In this document: positions 29,286-30,211 of the stretch, piece by piece
Numbering within the stretch: the stretch's first letter is position 1
Layout: the number at the start of each line of letters is the position of its first letter
Source: a virus
Reading direction: 5' to 3' (one strand)
IMG/VR virus record: IMGVR_UViG_3300031539_000205
Coordinates: 1 to 30,211 of that record
DNA length: 30,211 nt
Made by a program: the position numbers and the translations under genes
The notes under the pieces: model-generated
The model's database searches: none
Told to the model about the DNA's origin: nothing
The model's input: only the letters and a program-made list of their open reading frames with translations

Positions 29286-30121
29286 CAGATTCCCTCCACG
29301 ATGTTCTCGAACCGGGAGCGGAGGCCCTGGACGAATGCCTTCATCTCGGGGGTCGAGTCCGGGGCCGCCACGAACACGTCGGTCAGGATCTCGACATGCC
29401 CTGCCGCGAGGGTGAGCATGTCCCGGCGCTTGAAAACATCCAGGGACCAGAAGCTGTCGGGAGCATCGTCCCCGAGGTCGGCCAGGATCAAGGCCATGGC
29501 AGCCTTGAAGATCCGCTCCACGCAGTTCACGGTCCGGCCCACAGGCATGCACCGGACGTAGAGCGTCGGCCCTTCCGGGGGCTCCACAGGGAACGTGCCG
29601 GCCGACACGATCCTGGCCTCGGGCGGCAGGTAGGCTTCCGGTGGGAAGGGCGTCGTCTGGATGGGCTTGGCGATCTCGTTGAGCATCGCCGGGGGTTCCT
29701 CCTTCAGCGGCTTGACTTCCTCCTCAACCCCAGTCTGGCCCGTGATCTCGATGGGCGTCTTGTTCTTGCTCCCCTTGGGCCGGCCCCGGCGCTTCGGCTT
29801 CTCCTCGGCAGGTCCGGGGACTTCCGGGGGGACTTCCGGGGCGACTTCCGGGGCGTCTGCTGGGGAGTTTGGAGGAGCCGGTGCCGGCTCCGGAGCGCTG
29901 GCGGTCTCAACGACGGGCGCGGGCTCCGGAGTCGGGGCCGGTGGAACTTCCATGTCCTTGTTGGAATCCATGCAGGCCTTGCACGGGAACCCCTTGGAAT
30001 TCTGGCCCTTCCCTCCGCAGGCGATGCAGGGTATGGCGACTTTGGGATCCTCGACGGCCGGAGCTTCGGGCTCGGCCTGGCATGGCAGCTTCTTCTTCTT
30101 CATCTTGTCGAACAGCGACAT
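29285..30121 (-). CDS. Zinc-finger / AT-hook protein of unknown function
   Basis: 278 residues in four parts: basic N-terminus MSLFDKMKKKKLPC; a four-cysteine finger IPCIACGGKGQNSKGFPCKA (Cys32, 35, 47, 50), like DnaJ-type fingers; a Pro/Ala/Glu-rich linker (~55-108) ending in the AT-hook EKPKRRGRPKGSKNK; and a C-terminal domain of ~125 residues with TLYVRCMPVGRTVNCVERIF. Binding to AT-rich minor groove by the hook is established for that motif. ATG 30121 has AAAAGGAG nine bases upstream. The frame is open to the right window edge, so a longer form cannot be excluded. Confidence 0.75.
   Translation of the reverse strand: MSLFDKMKKKKLPCQAEPEAPAVEDPKVAIPCIACGGKGQNSKGFPCKACMDSNKDMEVPPAPTPEPAPVVETASAPEPAPAPPNSPADAPEVAPEVPPEVPGPAEEKPKRRGRPKGSKNKTPIEITGQTGVEEEVKPLKEEPPAMLNEIAKPIQTTPFPPEAYLPPEARIVSAGTFPVEPPEGPTLYVRCMPVGRTVNCVERIFKAAMALILADLGDDAPDSFWSLDVFKRRDMLTLAAGHVEILTDVFVAAPDSTPEMKAFVQGLRSRFENIVEGI
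29818..29854 (-). repeat. Three 12-bp tandem repeats in the AT-hook gene linker
   Basis: The core gacttccgggg recurs three times at 12-base steps and encodes the APEVAPEVPPEVP stretch. In-frame slippage would lengthen or shorten the flexible linker by four residues per copy. Confidence 0.7.
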
Positions 30122-30211
30122 TTCTTCCGTCTCCTTTTGGTCAAACTGCTGACCCGACTTGTCTATGATCTGCTTGATCCTCTTGGTGTAGTCCTTGATC
30201 GAATTCTTTCC
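30122..30211 (-). other. Right edge: open frame continuing into the AT-hook gene
   Basis: On the minus strand the last 90 bases stay open in the same frame as the AT-hook gene (KNSIKDYTKRIKQIIDKSGQ...), while the other two frames meet stops. The text looks coding. It is either an N-terminal extension of that protein starting outside the window, or leader sequence before ATG 30121, which has its own good ribosome binding site. Confidence 0.4.

Noticed and set aside
1-30211. tRNA genes, IS elements, attachment sites
   Set aside because: No cloverleaf-like sequence, transposase or terminal repeat was recognised, and coding density leaves gaps of at most 131 bp.

Overview
The window is part of a tailed double-stranded DNA phage (or prophage) genome with a long non-contractile, lambda/GTA-like (siphovirus) tail. 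The evidence is a head and tail gene set in canonical order: XkdF-type protease, gpD-type decoration protein, gpE-type capsid, tail tube, frameshifted chaperones, tape measure, and a DUF2460/DUF2163/NlpC/J-type tail tip. The DNA is GC-rich. Genes are packed with ATGA, GTGA, TGATG or TAATG junctions, and almost everything reads on the minus strand. No terminase, integrase, lysis gene or tRNA gene is visible, and nothing in the sequence names the host.

Left half (about 1-15.64 kb, minus strand) is the late virion operon. Read 5' to 3' from 15.64 kb it runs: maturation protease with a C-terminal scaffold, decoration protein, major capsid protein, three small connector or neck proteins, tail tube protein, a tail-assembly chaperone pair with a likely -1 frameshift, a 1032-residue tape measure, a distal-tail-like protein, a gpL-like DUF2163/BR0599 protein, an NlpC/P60 peptidase, a J-like central tip protein carrying inserted repeat modules, and a repeat-built tail fibre cut by the left window edge.

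Centre (15.77-18.22 kb, plus strand) is an inverted two-gene island: the portal protein and a gp10-like neck candidate. It diverges from the capsid operon across a 131-bp regulatory gap and converges on the replication operon at overlapping stop codons.

Right half (18.21-30.12 kb, minus strand) holds DNA metabolism: a Zn-finger/AT-hook protein, MazG-like pyrophosphohydrolase, SNF2-like helicase, a possible OB-fold protein, FmdB-type zinc ribbon, proofreading family A DNA polymerase, a second (DUF5664) nucleotide pyrophosphohydrolase and a RuvC-like resolvase. Between the DUF5664 gene and ruvC-like gene, in the same translationally coupled chain, sit six sugar-modification genes: a DUF115/GT42-like protein, a SAM methyltransferase, two DUF616-like glycosyltransferases, a GT-D-like and a GT2 glycosyltransferase. 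This cassette is the best candidate in the window for an undescribed system. Its coupling to DNA replication genes rather than late genes suggests that it acts on DNA or on host glycans early in infection.

Other points to check: a CCCTTTA slippery site in the tail chaperones, an in-frame internal start that would make a free scaffold, a shared palindrome GTATNATAC in the only two sizeable intergenic gaps, and a shared short N-terminal peptide on three replication-region proteins.
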